NCBI GenBank assembly: GCA_002714125.1
Contig: PAWP01000108.1
Location: 22,830 to 29,260 of the forward strand
Source: Gammaproteobacteria bacterium
Lineage (GTDB): Bacteria; Pseudomonadota; Gammaproteobacteria; Pseudomonadales; Azotimanducaceae_A
Reading direction: 5' to 3'
DNA length: 6,431 nt
Shown piece after piece: positions 6,282-6,431 of this stretch (positions are counted from its first letter, which is position 1; each line of letters opens with the position of its first letter). Under the pieces are notes generated by a model. It searched no databases. It saw only the letters and a program-made list of their open reading frames with translations, and was not told the DNA's origin. The position numbers and the translations under genes were made by a program.

Positions 6282-6431
6282 ACATAGTCACAGTCGATAA
6301 ATTGAGGGTACGCAGGCCGAAATTAAGCCGTGCCCGAGCAAGTGATAGCCCGCGCTATGCTCGTCAACCAGGCTGACCGACTGCCTACAAGTCATTAGTG
6401 GCAAACCCTTCATGGATCTGGCTGATCGAGA
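6282..6431. other. Unassigned stretch at the window end
   Basis: I see no intact coding frame, RNA gene or repeat here. It may be further decayed sequence from the aldo/keto reductase or another remnant; no conserved words of that family were found in any of the three forward frames. Confidence 0.4.

Noticed and set aside
1..6431. CRISPR array, insertion sequence, tRNA or riboswitch
   Set aside because: I saw no regularly spaced direct repeats, no transposase or paired terminal inverted repeats, no tRNA arm pattern and no recognisable riboswitch core on either strand.

Overview
The window looks like bacterial chromosome from a Gram-negative, aerobic organism. Base composition is mid-to-high GC. 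One gene has a classical Sec signal peptide followed by a periplasmic c-type cytochrome domain and a copper monooxygenase domain; another is an RND-superfamily exporter. This combination is common in marine and environmental Gammaproteobacteria, but that placement is inference and there is no rRNA or marker gene here to confirm it.

Layout. (1) Positions 1-1433, minus strand: a sulfatase/alkaline phosphatase-superfamily hydrolase, complete at its N-terminus and cut by the window edge near its C-terminus. (2) Positions 1434-1715: a 282-base gap with two small inverted repeats (one overlaps the sulfatase ribosome binding site) and a probable weak terminator for the next gene. (3) Positions 1716-4049, minus strand: a 777-residue MMPL/RND-type membrane exporter that appears to start at TTG. 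(4) Positions 4050-4159: a compact divergent control region with a candidate promoter whose 17-base spacer contains a perfect inverted repeat. (5) Positions 4160-5842, plus strand: a secreted three-domain protein made of a cysteine-free thioredoxin-like domain, a single-haem cytochrome c domain (CxxCH, distal Met) and a PHM-like type II copper monooxygenase domain with all six expected copper ligands. (6) Positions 5843-6431: no intact gene. It holds a short hairpin, then a badly decayed aldo/keto reductase remnant that can be followed through three reading frames, and finally about 150 bases with nothing recognisable.

How the genes may work together (inference). The exporter and the haem-copper oxygenase are divergently transcribed from about 110 bases and could share a regulator. 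A simple model is oxidation of a substrate in the periplasm by the copper protein, with electrons arriving through its own cytochrome domain, and movement of the substrate or product by the exporter. The sulfatase is probably transcribed separately and has no signal peptide, so it would act in the cytoplasm. The most unusual items are the domain fusion with its degenerate thioredoxin fold, the operator-like dyad between the divergent genes, and the hidden aldo/keto reductase pseudogene.
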